Source of the DNA: RFTU01 sp046094505
GTDB taxonomy: Bacteria; Pseudomonadota; Gammaproteobacteria; Burkholderiales; Burkholderiaceae_C
Reading direction: 5' to 3'
DNA: 64,000 nt
NCBI GenBank assembly: GCA_046094505.1
Contig: JBJTHN010000001.1
Location: 1 to 64,000 of the forward strand
How positions within the stretch are numbered: the stretch's first letter is position 1; every line of letters begins with the position of its first letter. Shown one piece after another: positions 42,748 through 52,214 of this stretch. The notes under the pieces were generated by a model that was not told where the DNA came from, ran no database searches, and saw only the letters and a list, made by a program, of their open reading frames with translations. Made by a program: the position numbers and the translations under genes.

Positions 42748-45700
42748 ATGAATGCACCGCTTTCCCTGACCGCGCTGGGTGATCTGGATGCCGGTTTGGC
42801 CGCGCAGGACACACCGCTGGCGCAGCGCCTGCGCGAGATCCCCTACAACTACACCTCGTTCTCCGACCGGGAGATCGTGATTCGTCTCTTGGGCGCGCGC
42901 GCCTGGGACCTGCTCAGCCGCCTGCGCCAGGAGCGCCAGACGGGCCGCTCGGCCCGCATGCTCTACGAGGTGTTGGGCGATATCTGGGTGGTGCAACGCA
43001 ACCCCTACCTGCAAGACGACCTGTTGGACAACCCGCGCCGGCGACGCTTGTTGGTGGAGGCGCTGCACCACCGGTTGCAGGAGGTGCAGCGCCGGCGCAC
43101 CGCCTCGCAAGACGCTGCGCGCGACGCCCTGGTGGGCGAACTGCTCGAGGCGGCGCGGCGCAGCGTTCAGGGCTTCGAGCAGTCCTTCGACCTAATGGCC
43201 GACTTGCGCAAGCGCACGCGCCGCGTGCTGGGCCGTCACACCGCCAAGGACAACATCAAGTTCGATGGGCTGTCACGCGTGTCGCACGTCACCGACGCCA
43301 CCGACTGGCGCGTGGAGTACCCGTTCGTGGTGCTCACCCCCGACTCCGAGGCCGAGATGGCCGCCTTGGTCAAGGGCTGCGTTGAGCTGGGTCTGACCAT
43401 CATCCCCCGGGGCGGCGGCACCGGCTACACCGGCGGGGCGGTACCCCTGACGTGGAAGAGCGCGGTGATCAACACCGAGAAGCTCGAACAGATGACCGAG
43501 GTGGAGATGGTTGAACTGCCAGGGGTGGGCCGCCCCGTGGCCACCATCTGGACCGAAGCGGGTGTGGTCACCCAGCGCGTGGCCGATGCCGCCGAGCGCG
43601 GCGGCTTTGTGTTTGCAGTGGATCCCACCAGCGCCGAGGCTTCGTGCATCGGCGGCAACATCGCCATGAACGCCGGAGGCAAGAAGGCGGTTCTGTGGGG
43701 CACGGCCCTGGACAACCTGGCCAGCTGGAAGATGGTCACGCCCGACGCCAAGTGGCTGGAGGTCGTGCGCCTGGACCACAACCTGGGCAAGATCCACGAC
43801 GTGCCGCAGGCGCGCTTCGAGCTTCGTTTCTTTGATGCCTCGGGCAAGACACTGGAGCGCACCGAAACGCTGACCATTGCTGGCAGCGTGTTCCGCAAGG
43901 AGGGGCTGGGCAAGGACGTCACCGACAAGTTCCTGGCGGGCCTGCCGGGTATCCAGAAGGAAGGCTGCGATGGCCTGATCACCAGCGCCCGCTGGGTGGT
44001 GCACCGCATGCCTCAGCACGTGCGAACCGTGTGTCTGGAGTTCTTCGGCAACGCCAAGGATGCGGTGCCCTCGATCGTGGAAATCAAGGACTTCTTGTTC
44101 GAGCAGGCCAAGGTGGCCACCGCCCCCCTGGCCGATGGGCAGGCCGGTTCGCCCGTGATGTTGGCGGGTCTGGAACACTTGGACGACCGCTACCTCAAGG
44201 CCGTGGGCTACACCACCAAGAGCAAGCGCGGTGGCCAAAGTGCCTCGGGCTTGCCCAAGATGGTGCTGATCGGCGACATCGTGGGTGACGATGAAGACGC
44301 CGTGGCGCGTGCCGCCTCGGAAGTCGTGCGCTTGGCCAACGGCCGCAGCGGCGAAGGTTTTGTGGCGGTGAGCGCCGATGCGCGCAAGAAGTTCTGGCTG
44401 GATCGCAAGCGCACGGCTGCCATTGCGCGCCACACCAACGCCTTCAAGGTCAACGAGGACGTGGTCATCCCCTTGCCGCGCATGGGGGAGTACACCAACG
44501 GGATCGAACGCCTGAACATCGAGCTGTCGCTGCGCAACAAGCTCGAACTGCTGGACGCCTTGGAGGCTTTCCTGGGCAAGGGGCAACTGCCCCTGGGCCG
44601 CGGTGACGACGCGGGCGAAATTCCCTCAGCCGAACTGCTGGGCGACCGCGTGCAGCAGGCCTTGGCCTTGCTGCAGGAGGTGCGTACCCTGTGGGCGGGC
44701 TGGTTGACGGGCTTGGACACCGTGCCCGAAGGGGCTGCACGCACCGTGTTTGAAGACCTGCAGGACGCCACCCTTCGCGCCTCTTGGAAGCTGCAGGTGC
44801 GCAAGCCGCTGCAGGGCATCTTCGGTGGTGCTGCCTTCGAGCCCATCTTGCAGGCCTGCCAGCGCATCCACGGCGAGGTCTTGCGCGGCCGGGTATGGGT
44901 GGCCTTGCACATGCACGCCGGCGATGGCAATGTGCACACCAACATCCCGGTCAACTCCGACAACTACGCCATGCTGCAGACCGCGCACGAAGCCGTGGCG
45001 CGCATCATGGCGCTGGCGCGCAGCCTGGGGGGGGTGATTTCGGGCGAGCACGGCATTGGTATCACCAAGCTGGAGTTCCTCACCGAAGAGGAGTTGGCCG
45101 CCTTTGCCGACTACAAGCGGCGGGTGGACCCCGAGGGGCGATTCAACAAGGGCAAGCTGCTGCGCTCCAACGCCCACCTGGGTGACGATGTGCGCGCGGC
45201 CGACCTCTCGCACGCGTACACCCCCAGCTTCGGCCTGATGGGGCACGAGTCGCTGATCATGCAGCAAAGCGACATTGGCTCGATTGCCGCCAGCGTCAAG
45301 GATTGCCTGCGGTGCGGCAAGTGCAAGCCCGTGTGCGCCACCCATGTGCCTCGGGCCAACCTGCTGTACTCCCCCCGTGACAAGATCCTGGCCACCTCGC
45401 TGCTGATCGAGGCCTTCTTGTATGAAGAGCAGACCCGGCGGGGGGTTTCCATTCAGCACTGGGGTGAGTTCGAGGACGTGGCCGACCACTGCACGGTGTG
45501 CCACAAGTGCGCCAGCCCGTGCCCCGTGAAGATCGACTTCGGCGACGTGTCCATGAACATGCGCAACCTGTTGCGCAAGATGGGCCAGAAGACCTGGCGG
45601 CCGGGTAACGCTGCGGCCATGTTCATGCTCAATGCCACCAACCCGCAAACCATCAAGCTGGCCCGTTCGCTGATGGTGGATGTGGGCATGAAGGCCCAGC

Positions 45701-46716
45701 GCTTTGCGCACGATGTGCTGAAGTTGGCGGCGCGCAAACAGACCGCGGCTCCGCCCGCCACCGTGGGGGCTGCGCCGATCAAGGAGCAGGTGGTCCACTT
45801 CATCAACAAGAAGATGCCCGGTGGCCTGCCCAAGAAAACGGCGCGCGCGCTGCTGGACATCGAAGACCGGGACTACGTGCCCATCATCCGCAACCCGGCC
45901 CAGGCCTCGGCCGAGTCGGAGGCGGTGTTCTATTTCCCCGGCTGTGGCTCTGAGCGCCTGTTCAGCCAGGTGGGCTTGGCCACCCAGGCCATGCTGTGGC
46001 ATGCGGGCGTGCAAACCGTGCTGCCACCGGGCTACCTGTGCTGCGGCTACCCACAGCGCGGCAGCGGGCAGTTCGACAAGGCCGACAAGATCATCACCGA
46101 CAACCGGGTGCTGTTCCACCGCGTGGCCAACACGCTGAACTACCTGGACATCAAGACCGTGGTGGTGAGTTGCGGCACCTGCTATGACCAGCTGCAGGGC
46201 TACGAGTTCGACAAGATCTTCCCCGGCTGCCGCATCGTGGACATCCACGAGTACCTGCTGGAGCGCGGCATCACCTTGCAGAGCAAGGGCGCGTACCTGT
46301 ACCACGATCCCTGCCACAGCCCGATGAAGCTGCAGGACCCCATGAAGACGGTCAAGGCCTTGGTCGGCGAGCAGGTGCTCAAGAGTGAGCGCTGCTGCGG
46401 CGAAAGCGGCACGCTGGGCGTCACGCGGCCGGATGTGTCCACGCAGGTGCGATTCCGCAAGGAAGAGGAACTGAAGAAGGGCGAGGCGGCCCTGCGCGCC
46501 AGCGGGGCGCTGGCGCCCCAGGCGGACGTGAAGATCTTGACCTCCTGCCCCAGCTGCTTGCAGGGCCTGAGCCGATACGGCAACGACCTCAACAACGGCC
46601 TGCTGGAAGCGGACTACATCGTGGTGGAGATGGCGCGACAGATGCTGGGCGAAAACTGGATGTCGGAGTATGTGGAGCGTGCCAACGCGGGCGGTATTGA
46701 GCGGGTGCTGGTGTGA
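42748..46716 (+). CDS. Giant FAD-linked oxidoreductase with Fe-S and CCG domains (DUF3683)
   Basis: This 1322-residue polypeptide joins three modules. A DUF3683 region covers roughly the first 150 residues. An FAD-binding GlcD/lactate dehydrogenase-like part has IIPRGGGTGYTGGAVPL near 221, SCIGGNIAMNAGGKKA, HMHAGDGNVHTNIPV near 721 and SGEHGIGITKLE. A ferredoxin-like pair of 4Fe-4S motifs is at about 853 (CLRCGKCKPVC) and 914 (CTVCHKCASPCP), and two CCG-type domains are at about 1064-1270. It is predicted to oxidise a 2-hydroxy acid and pass electrons onward; the substrate is unknown. ATG 42733 is an alternative start. Confidence 0.92.
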   Translation: MNAPLSLTALGDLDAGLAAQDTPLAQRLREIPYNYTSFSDREIVIRLLGARAWDLLSRLRQERQTGRSARMLYEVLGDIWVVQRNPYLQDDLLDNPRRRRLLVEALHHRLQEVQRRRTASQDAARDALVGELLEAARRSVQGFEQSFDLMADLRKRTRRVLGRHTAKDNIKFDGLSRVSHVTDATDWRVEYPFVVLTPDSEAEMAALVKGCVELGLTIIPRGGGTGYTGGAVPLTWKSAVINTEKLEQMTEVEMVELPGVGRPVATIWTEAGVVTQRVADAAERGGFVFAVDPTSAEASCIGGNIAMNAGGKKAVLWGTALDNLASWKMVTPDAKWLEVVRLDHNLGKIHDVPQARFELRFFDASGKTLERTETLTIAGSVFRKEGLGKDVTDKFLAGLPGIQKEGCDGLITSARWVVHRMPQHVRTVCLEFFGNAKDAVPSIVEIKDFLFEQAKVATAPLADGQAGSPVMLAGLEHLDDRYLKAVGYTTKSKRGGQSASGLPKMVLIGDIVGDDEDAVARAASEVVRLANGRSGEGFVAVSADARKKFWLDRKRTAAIARHTNAFKVNEDVVIPLPRMGEYTNGIERLNIELSLRNKLELLDALEAFLGKGQLPLGRGDDAGEIPSAELLGDRVQQALALLQEVRTLWAGWLTGLDTVPEGAARTVFEDLQDATLRASWKLQVRKPLQGIFGGAAFEPILQACQRIHGEVLRGRVWVALHMHAGDGNVHTNIPVNSDNYAMLQTAHEAVARIMALARSLGGVISGEHGIGITKLEFLTEEELAAFADYKRRVDPEGRFNKGKLLRSNAHLGDDVRAADLSHAYTPSFGLMGHESLIMQQSDIGSIAASVKDCLRCGKCKPVCATHVPRANLLYSPRDKILATSLLIEAFLYEEQTRRGVSIQHWGEFEDVADHCTVCHKCASPCPVKIDFGDVSMNMRNLLRKMGQKTWRPGNAAAMFMLNATNPQTIKLARSLMVDVGMKAQRFAHDVLKLAARKQTAAPPATVGAAPIKEQVVHFINKKMPGGLPKKTARALLDIEDRDYVPIIRNPAQASAESEAVFYFPGCGSERLFSQVGLATQAMLWHAGVQTVLPPGYLCCGYPQRGSGQFDKADKIITDNRVLFHRVANTLNYLDIKTVVVSCGTCYDQLQGYEFDKIFPGCRIVDIHEYLLERGITLQSKGAYLYHDPCHSPMKLQDPMKTVKALVGEQVLKSERCCGESGTLGVTRPDVSTQVRFRKEEELKKGEAALRASGALAPQADVKILTSCPSCLQGLSRYGNDLNNGLLEADYIVVEMARQMLGENWMSEYVERANAGGIERVLV

Positions 46717-47156
46717 GCTCCGTGAACTGCGTGTTGTGTGGTGAGGGCGAGGACCCCAGCGTTCATCTGGTGGCCCGCAACCGTGATTGGCGGGTGGTTC
46801 GCGTGCTGGACAACCTCGACCACCCGGCCTTCTGGCGCGTGATCTGGAACCACCATTGCGCCGAGATGACCGACTTGGCGCCCGAGCAGCGCAGTGCGCT
46901 GATGCAGGTGGTGTGCAAGGTGGAGGCTGTGGTGCGGCGGGCGCTGCAACCCCACAAGGTCAACCTGGCCAGCCTGGGCAATGTGGTGCCTCACCTGCAT
47001 TGGCACGTGGTGGCACGGTGGACCGACGACCCGCACTTTCCACAACCCATCTGGGGCGAACGCCAGCGTGGCGTTTCCAACGCCCACTTGATGCGCCTGG
47101 AGGTTGCCTTGCCCCAGGTGGACCGCGGCATCCAAGCCGAACTGATGAGCCGCTGA
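46713..47156 (+). CDS. HIT-domain protein
   Basis: The 147-residue protein carries NVVPHLHWHVVARW (HxHxH) near residues 89-102, preceded by KVNLASLGN. CVLCGEG at the N-terminus could bind a metal. It is longer than the HINT protein at 26.7 kb and belongs to a different HIT branch, so its nucleotide substrate is not predicted. The GTG start overlaps the upstream oxidoreductase stop as GTGA, indicating coupling. DUF971 follows 42 bp later. Confidence 0.9.
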   Translation: MSSVNCVLCGEGEDPSVHLVARNRDWRVVRVLDNLDHPAFWRVIWNHHCAEMTDLAPEQRSALMQVVCKVEAVVRRALQPHKVNLASLGNVVPHLHWHVVARWTDDPHFPQPIWGERQRGVSNAHLMRLEVALPQVDRGIQAELMSR

Positions 47157-47198
47157 AGCCCAGCATCCACGACCCAACACAGACCCTGAACCCCAGCG

Positions 47199-47624
47199 AT
47201 GAGCAGCACCAAGACCCCCGCGCCCACCGGGCTCACCCTGCACCAACAGTCCAAGATTCTGGAGGTCAGCTACGAAGACGGGCAAACCTTTCGCATTCCC
47301 TTCGAACTGATGCGCGTGTACTCGCCATCGGCCGAGGTGCAGGGCCACGGACCCGGGCAAGAGGTCTTGCAGACGGGTAAACGGCATGTGGGCATCACCG
47401 GCTTGGAGACGGTGGGCCACTATGCTGTGCAACCCGAGTTCGACGATGGACACAACTCGGGTATCTTTTCCTGGGAGTACCTGTACTTCCTGGGCTCGCG
47501 CCAAAGCGACCTGTGGGCCGAGTACGAGCAGCGCTGTGCTGAGGCAGGGGTGAGCCGCGATGCCCCGATGGCAGCCTCTGCCCCCTCGGGTGGCGGTTGC
47601 GCCAGTCACGGCCATCAACACTGA
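47199..47624 (+). CDS. DUF971 family protein (GBBH-like N-terminal domain)
   Basis: This 141-residue protein contains the DUF971 fold, related to the N-terminal domain of gamma-butyrobetaine hydroxylase. TGLTLHQQSKILEVSYEDG, LMRVYSPSAEVQGH, VGHYAVQPEFDDGHNSGIFS and YLYFLG match the family. The C-terminal tail ends GGGCASHGHQH and might bind metal. It is nearly always beside ubiE in beta-proteobacteria, as it is here (9 bp gap), so a role linked to ubiquinone or Fe-S assembly has been suggested but not shown. Confidence 0.9.
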   Translation: MSSTKTPAPTGLTLHQQSKILEVSYEDGQTFRIPFELMRVYSPSAEVQGHGPGQEVLQTGKRHVGITGLETVGHYAVQPEFDDGHNSGIFSWEYLYFLGSRQSDLWAEYEQRCAEAGVSRDAPMAASAPSGGGCASHGHQH

Positions 47625-47633
47625 GAACCGTCT

Positions 47634-48365
47634 ATGGCCACCACCCACTTTGGATACCAGACCGTCGACGAGGCGCAGAAGGCGGCGCGTGTGCGCGGCG
47701 TGTTCGACTCGGTCGCGCAGAAGTACGACATCATGAACGACCTGATGTCGGGCGGGCTTCACCGTGCCTGGAAGGCGTACACGGTGGCGGTGGCCGCCGT
47801 TCAGCCCGGGCACCGGGTGCTGGACATTGCGGGGGGTACAGGGGATCTGTCACGCGCGTTCGCACGTGCCGTGGGGCCCAGCGGCCTGGTGGTGCACACC
47901 GACATCAACGAGGCCATGCTGCGGGTAGGCCGAGACCGCTTGATCGACGAAGGCCTGGCCCTGCCGACCAACCTGTGTGATGCCGAGAAGCTGCCCTATC
48001 CCGACAACAGCTTCGACCGGGTGAGCGTGGCATTTGGCTTGCGCAACATGACCCACAAGGATGCGGCCTTGGCGGAAATGTGCCGCGTGCTCAAGCCTGG
48101 TGGTCGCCTGCTGGTCCTGGAGTTTTCCAAAGTGGCCGCCCCGCTGGCCAAGCCCTACGACTGGTACTCCTTCAACATCCTGCCCAAGCTGGGGCAGATG
48201 ATCGCCGGCGACGCCGAGAGCTACCGTTACCTGGCCGAGTCAATCCGCATGCACCCCGATGCCCCGACCCTCAAGGCCATGATGAAGACGGCCGGCTTTG
48301 GCCATGTGGACGTGCACAAGCTCACCGCTGGTGTGGTGGCCCTGCACGTGGGCATCAAGTGCTGA
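47634..48365 (+). CDS. ubiE: Demethylmenaquinone/ubiquinone C-methyltransferase UbiE
   Basis: UbiE methylates the quinone ring at C2 in ubiquinone synthesis. It has 243 residues with the N-terminal THFGYQTVDEAQKA and VRGVFDSVAQKYDIMNDLMS. The SAM loop is VLDIAGGTGDLSRA, and NSFDRVSVAFGLRNMTHKD holds a UbiE signature. The C-terminal TAGVVALHVGIKC is typical. UbiJ and UbiB lie beyond the opposing manC gene. Confidence 0.97.
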   Translation: MATTHFGYQTVDEAQKAARVRGVFDSVAQKYDIMNDLMSGGLHRAWKAYTVAVAAVQPGHRVLDIAGGTGDLSRAFARAVGPSGLVVHTDINEAMLRVGRDRLIDEGLALPTNLCDAEKLPYPDNSFDRVSVAFGLRNMTHKDAALAEMCRVLKPGGRLLVLEFSKVAAPLAKPYDWYSFNILPKLGQMIAGDAESYRYLAESIRMHPDAPTLKAMMKTAGFGHVDVHKLTAGVVALHVGIKC

Positions 48366-48385
48366 TCTGATCCAAAGTGCCAACA

Positions 48386-48407
48386 AGGGCCAACGCCCGC
48401 TGGCCCT
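48386..48407. terminator. Candidate hairpin between converging ubiE and manC
   Basis: AGGGCCA (48386-48392) pairs perfectly with TGGCCCT (48401-48407) across an 8-base loop in the 48-bp gap between the two stops. No T tract is present. Confidence 0.4.
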
Positions 48408-48413
48408 GCAGCC

Positions 48414-49883
48414 CTAGGACCGGCCGTAGCTGTCCTCGAATCGCACGATGTCGTCTTCGCCCAGGTAGCTGCCGGACTGCACCTCGATGATCTCCAGAGG
48501 CACCTTGCCCGGATTGGCCAGACGGTGCACCTGACCCAAGGGGATGTAGGTGCTTTGGCTTTCCGACAGCATGATGGTCTGCTCGCCGTTGGTGACCTCG
48601 GCGGTGCCGCTGACCACGATCCAGTGTTCGGCGCGGTGGTGGTGCATCTGCAGGCTTAGCGAGGCGCCTGGCTTGACCATGATGCGCTTGACCTGAAACC
48701 GCGGGCCCTGGTCGATGCTGTCGTACCAGCCCCATGGGCGGTACACCTTGCGGTGCAGGGCGTATTCCTCGCGCTTCTGTGCGGTGAGCGTGCCCACGAT
48801 CTGTTTGACCTCTTGGCTGCGGGCGCGGTCGGCCACCAGCACCGCGTCCGGTGTTTCCACCACCACCACATCCTGCAGGCCCACCGCGCCCACCAGGCGG
48901 CTGGTGGCGTGGACCAGGGTGTTGCGGCTGTCGCGGATGATGGCGTCCCCATGCGCCACGTTGCCCTGCGCGTCCTGTGCAGCCACCTGCCACACGGCAT
49001 CCCAGGCCCCCAGGTCGTTCCAGCCGGCATCCAGGTTCACCATGCGGATGGGCACGGCTGCGCCCGGGCACTTTTCCATCACGGCGTAATCGATGGATTC
49101 CGAGGGAATGGCTTCAAACAGGGCGCGGTCTGGGCGCACAAAGACCTGGTCCGTCTGCCGGGCGGCCCAGGCGGTCTGCGTGGCGTGTTCGATGTCGGGC
49201 CTGAATTGGCGCAGCGCCTTGAGCCAACTGGAGGCACGCAGCACGAACATGCCGCTGTTCCAGGTGTAGGTCCCTTCGGACAGGTAGCGAGCGGCGGTGG
49301 CGGCATCGGGCTTTTCCACGAACTGCAGCACGCGGCGCTCGCCATGCTCTCCGGCCTCGGGGGCGCTGCGGATGTAGCCGTACCCGGTCTCGGCACGGTC
49401 GGGTTGTATGCCCAGGATCACGATGGTGCCGTCGGTGGCGGCAGCGATGGCCCGCTGCAGCGCCGCCCCAAAAGCGGCGGCATCGGTCACGGTCTGGTCG
49501 GCTGGTGTCATCACCAGAATCGGGTCGTCCCCTTCGGCGGCGGCCTGCAGGGCGGCCATCGTCAGGGCGGGTGCGGTGTTGCGTCCGGCGGGCTCCAACA
49601 ATACCGCTTCGGGCACCACACCCATCTCGCGCAGCTGGTCCAAGACCAGGAAGCGGTGGTCTTCGTTGCCCACGATCAGCGGCGGCTGCACGGCCCATTG
49701 CCCGTGGCCCAGCGCGCCCACACGGCGCACCGCCTGCTGAAACAGGCTGCTGCGGTCGTGCGGGTCTTGGCCCAACACCAGAAACTGCTTGGGGTAGGCC
49801 GCGCGTGACAAGGGCCACAGGCGGGTGCCAGAGCCTCCGGCCATCACCACCGGCTGGACCTTGATCAGGTTACTTGCGTTCAT
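48414..49883 (-). CDS. manC: Mannose-1-phosphate guanylyltransferase / mannose-6-phosphate isomerase
   Basis: This bifunctional enzyme of the type II PMI family (XanB/AlgA/ManC) makes GDP-mannose for surface polysaccharide. The 489-residue protein has the nucleotidyl loop VVMAGGSGTRLWPLSR at about 13-28, VLLEPAGRNTAPALT, and FVEKPDAATA. The C-terminal cupin domain carries YRPWGWYDSIDQGPRFQVK and QMHHHRAEHWIVVSGTAEV, the metal-binding isomerase motif. No other polysaccharide genes adjoin it. It stands on the minus strand between ubiE and ubiJ. Confidence 0.95.
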   Translation of the reverse strand: MNASNLIKVQPVVMAGGSGTRLWPLSRAAYPKQFLVLGQDPHDRSSLFQQAVRRVGALGHGQWAVQPPLIVGNEDHRFLVLDQLREMGVVPEAVLLEPAGRNTAPALTMAALQAAAEGDDPILVMTPADQTVTDAAAFGAALQRAIAAATDGTIVILGIQPDRAETGYGYIRSAPEAGEHGERRVLQFVEKPDAATAARYLSEGTYTWNSGMFVLRASSWLKALRQFRPDIEHATQTAWAARQTDQVFVRPDRALFEAIPSESIDYAVMEKCPGAAVPIRMVNLDAGWNDLGAWDAVWQVAAQDAQGNVAHGDAIIRDSRNTLVHATSRLVGAVGLQDVVVVETPDAVLVADRARSQEVKQIVGTLTAQKREEYALHRKVYRPWGWYDSIDQGPRFQVKRIMVKPGASLSLQMHHHRAEHWIVVSGTAEVTNGEQTIMLSESQSTYIPLGQVHRLANPGKVPLEIIEVQSGSYLGEDDIVRFEDSYGRS

Positions 49884-49949
49884 GAAGCCTCCAGCCCCAA
49901 ATGGTATCGCCCCGGCCAGAGGCGACCCACGAGGTGTCAGAATCGCCGG

Positions 49950-50513
49950 ATGTCCATGAATTCAAGCCCTGCAGAGCCCCTGGACCTGCGTCAGCTGTTG
50001 GAGCAGGAGGGGCGCGAACGCCTGGTGTTGCTGCTCAACCATGTCTTGGCTTCGGAGCCCGTGGCGCCGGCCCGGCTGCAGCCGCACGCGGGTCGGCGCC
50101 TGCGCGTGGTGGGCCAGGGGTGGCCCCAGCTGTTGGCCGTGCTGGTGCCCCAGCCGCAGCCGCTGGAGGTGGTGGTCACGCCGGCGGGCTTGCTGGAACT
50201 GTGCCCGTTGCAGGCGCCGCAGGACCCGCCCAGCCCGGCAGACCTGGAGGTGGTGGTGGACACCCACGACCCCTTGGGGCTGGCCGCTCGGGTGCTGTCG
50301 GGTGGAACGCCGCAGCTGCAGTTGGCCGGTAACGCACAGTTCGCCGCGGATGTGAACTGGCTGGCCGACAACCTGCGCTGGGACGTGGCGGCCGACCTGG
50401 AGCGGCTGTTTGGGCCGGTACCGGCCGAGCAGCTCCGCACCTGGGGCCAGGCCCTGGCGCGTGCCTTGCGTAAAGCGGTGTTGCACTGGGGCGGCCGGGT
50501 GGGGGCGGGCTGA
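49950..50513 (+). CDS. ubiJ: Ubiquinone biosynthesis accessory factor UbiJ (SCP2 domain)
   Basis: This 187-residue protein has a predicted SCP2-like lipid-binding fold and is best called UbiJ by its position before ubiB and its C-terminal block. The diagnostic part is LQLAGNAQFAADVNWLADNLRW, then DVAADLERLFGPVPAEQL. In E. coli UbiJ and UbiK support the soluble Ubi complex. Sequence conservation of the family is low, and the N-terminal half is Pro/Gln/Leu-rich. Its stop overlaps the ubiB start by one base (TGATG). Confidence 0.83.
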   Translation: MSMNSSPAEPLDLRQLLEQEGRERLVLLLNHVLASEPVAPARLQPHAGRRLRVVGQGWPQLLAVLVPQPQPLEVVVTPAGLLELCPLQAPQDPPSPADLEVVVDTHDPLGLAARVLSGGTPQLQLAGNAQFAADVNWLADNLRWDVAADLERLFGPVPAEQLRTWGQALARALRKAVLHWGGRVGAG

Positions 50514-52102
50514 TGGGCGGTTCCTCGATTCGCCAGTTTCTGCGCTTGTTGCGCATTGCCCTGACGCTGTTGCGCTTCGGTGTGGACGACATCGCCCTGT
50601 CGGGCTTTCGCCAGCCTTGGGTGCGCTTGCTGGCGCGTCTGGTGACCGTGGGGCGCCGGTTTGATGGCAGCCGCGGGCAGCGGCTGCGCATGGCGCTGGA
50701 GCGCTTGGGGCCGATCTTCGTGAAGTTCGGCCAGGTGCTTTCCACCCGGCGTGATTTGGTGCCACCAGACATCGCCGACGAGTTGTCGAAGCTGCAAGAC
50801 CGTGTGCCGCCCTTTCCCAGTGCACAAAGCGTGGCCTTGATCGAAAAGGCCCTGGGCCGACCGGTGGCCGAACTGTTCGATGCCTTTGATCCCATCCCCG
50901 TGGCCAGCGCGTCGATCGCCCAGGTGCACTTCGCCACGCTCAAGGACGGCCGTGAGGTGGCGGTCAAGGTGTTGCGCCCGGGCATGCTGCGCGCCATTGA
51001 AGATGACATGGCCTTGCTGCACCGCTTGGCCGTTTGGGTGGAGCGGGTCAGCAGCGATGGCAAGCGGCTCAAGCCCCGCGAAGTGGTGGCCGAGTTCGAC
51101 ACCTACCTGCACGACGAACTGGATCTGGTCCGAGAGGCCGCCAACGCGGCGCAGCTGCGCCGCAACATGCAAGACCTGGACATCATCCTGATCCCGGAGA
51201 TGATGTGGGAGTATTGCCGCGACAACGTCATCGTGATGGAGCGCATGAAGGGTGTGCCCATCAGCCAGATGGAGCGCCTGCGCGAGGCGGGCGTGGACAT
51301 CAAGAAGCTGGCGCGCGATGGGGTCACGATTTTCTTCACGCAGGTGTTTCGAGACGGCTTCTTTCATGCCGACATGCACCCGGGCAACATCATGGTCAGC
51401 GTGGACCCCTCCACCTTGGGCCGCTACATCGCCTTGGACTTCGGCATCATTGGCACGCTGAGCGAGGTCGACAAGGATTACCTGGCGCAAAACTTCATTG
51501 CCTTTTTCCGGCGCGACTACAAACGTGTGGCCGAGCTGCACATTGAAAGTGGCTGGGTCCCAGCCGGCACCAAGGTCAACGAGTTGGAGGGCGCGATTCG
51601 GGCCGTGTGCGAGCCGCACTTTGACCGCCCCCTGAAGGACATTTCGCTGGGCCAGGTCCTGATGCGCCTGTTCCAGACCTCTCGGCGCTTCAATGTTGAA
51701 ATCCAACCGCAGTTGGTGCTGCTGCAAAAGACACTGCTCAACATCGAGGGGCTTGGCCGGGAACTGGACCCCGAGCTGGACCTGTGGAGCACGGCCAAGC
51801 CCTTCTTGGAGCGCTGGATGAACGAGCAGATCGGCTGGCGCGGCTTCGTGGCGGCCTTGAAGGCCGAGGCGCCGCGCTATGCGCACATGCTGCCCGAGCT
51901 GCCGCGCCTGGTGCACCAGAGCCTGAGCCGTGGCGGCGGTGCGCCGCGTGAGGCCATTCTGCTGGAGATGCTGGCCGAGCAAAAACGGACCAACCGGATG
52001 CTACGGGCGGCCCTGTGGGTCGCGGGCGGTTTCCTGCTGGGGCTCTTGGTGGCCCAGTGGGTCATGGCCCTGTACCAGCAGGGTTTTGGCGCGGCTTGGT
52101 GA
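50513..52102 (+). CDS. ubiB: Ubiquinone biosynthesis regulatory kinase-like protein UbiB
   Basis: UbiB is an ABC1/ADCK atypical kinase-like ATPase needed for ubiquinone synthesis. It has 529 residues. The KxGQ motif is KFGQVLSTRRDLVPPDIADE at about 71. The ABC1 A-rich loop is ASASIAQVHFA, the Lys is in VAVKVLRPG, and the catalytic-like HADMHPGNIMV (about 284) and LDFGIIGTL (about 309) follow. Two membrane helices end the protein (ALWVAGGFLLGLLVAQWVMA). Confidence 0.96.
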   Translation: MGGSSIRQFLRLLRIALTLLRFGVDDIALSGFRQPWVRLLARLVTVGRRFDGSRGQRLRMALERLGPIFVKFGQVLSTRRDLVPPDIADELSKLQDRVPPFPSAQSVALIEKALGRPVAELFDAFDPIPVASASIAQVHFATLKDGREVAVKVLRPGMLRAIEDDMALLHRLAVWVERVSSDGKRLKPREVVAEFDTYLHDELDLVREAANAAQLRRNMQDLDIILIPEMMWEYCRDNVIVMERMKGVPISQMERLREAGVDIKKLARDGVTIFFTQVFRDGFFHADMHPGNIMVSVDPSTLGRYIALDFGIIGTLSEVDKDYLAQNFIAFFRRDYKRVAELHIESGWVPAGTKVNELEGAIRAVCEPHFDRPLKDISLGQVLMRLFQTSRRFNVEIQPQLVLLQKTLLNIEGLGRELDPELDLWSTAKPFLERWMNEQIGWRGFVAALKAEAPRYAHMLPELPRLVHQSLSRGGGAPREAILLEMLAEQKRTNRMLRAALWVAGGFLLGLLVAQWVMALYQQGFGAAW

Positions 52103-52214
52103 CTCGGGCGCCCTGATCGCGCACACTTCGCCCCACACGTGCGGCCCGTCGCCTGGCCCGTAGCCGGCTTCGCCCTTCATCCTCCTCGATCATCTCCGTT
52201 TTGATCCTGCAGCC

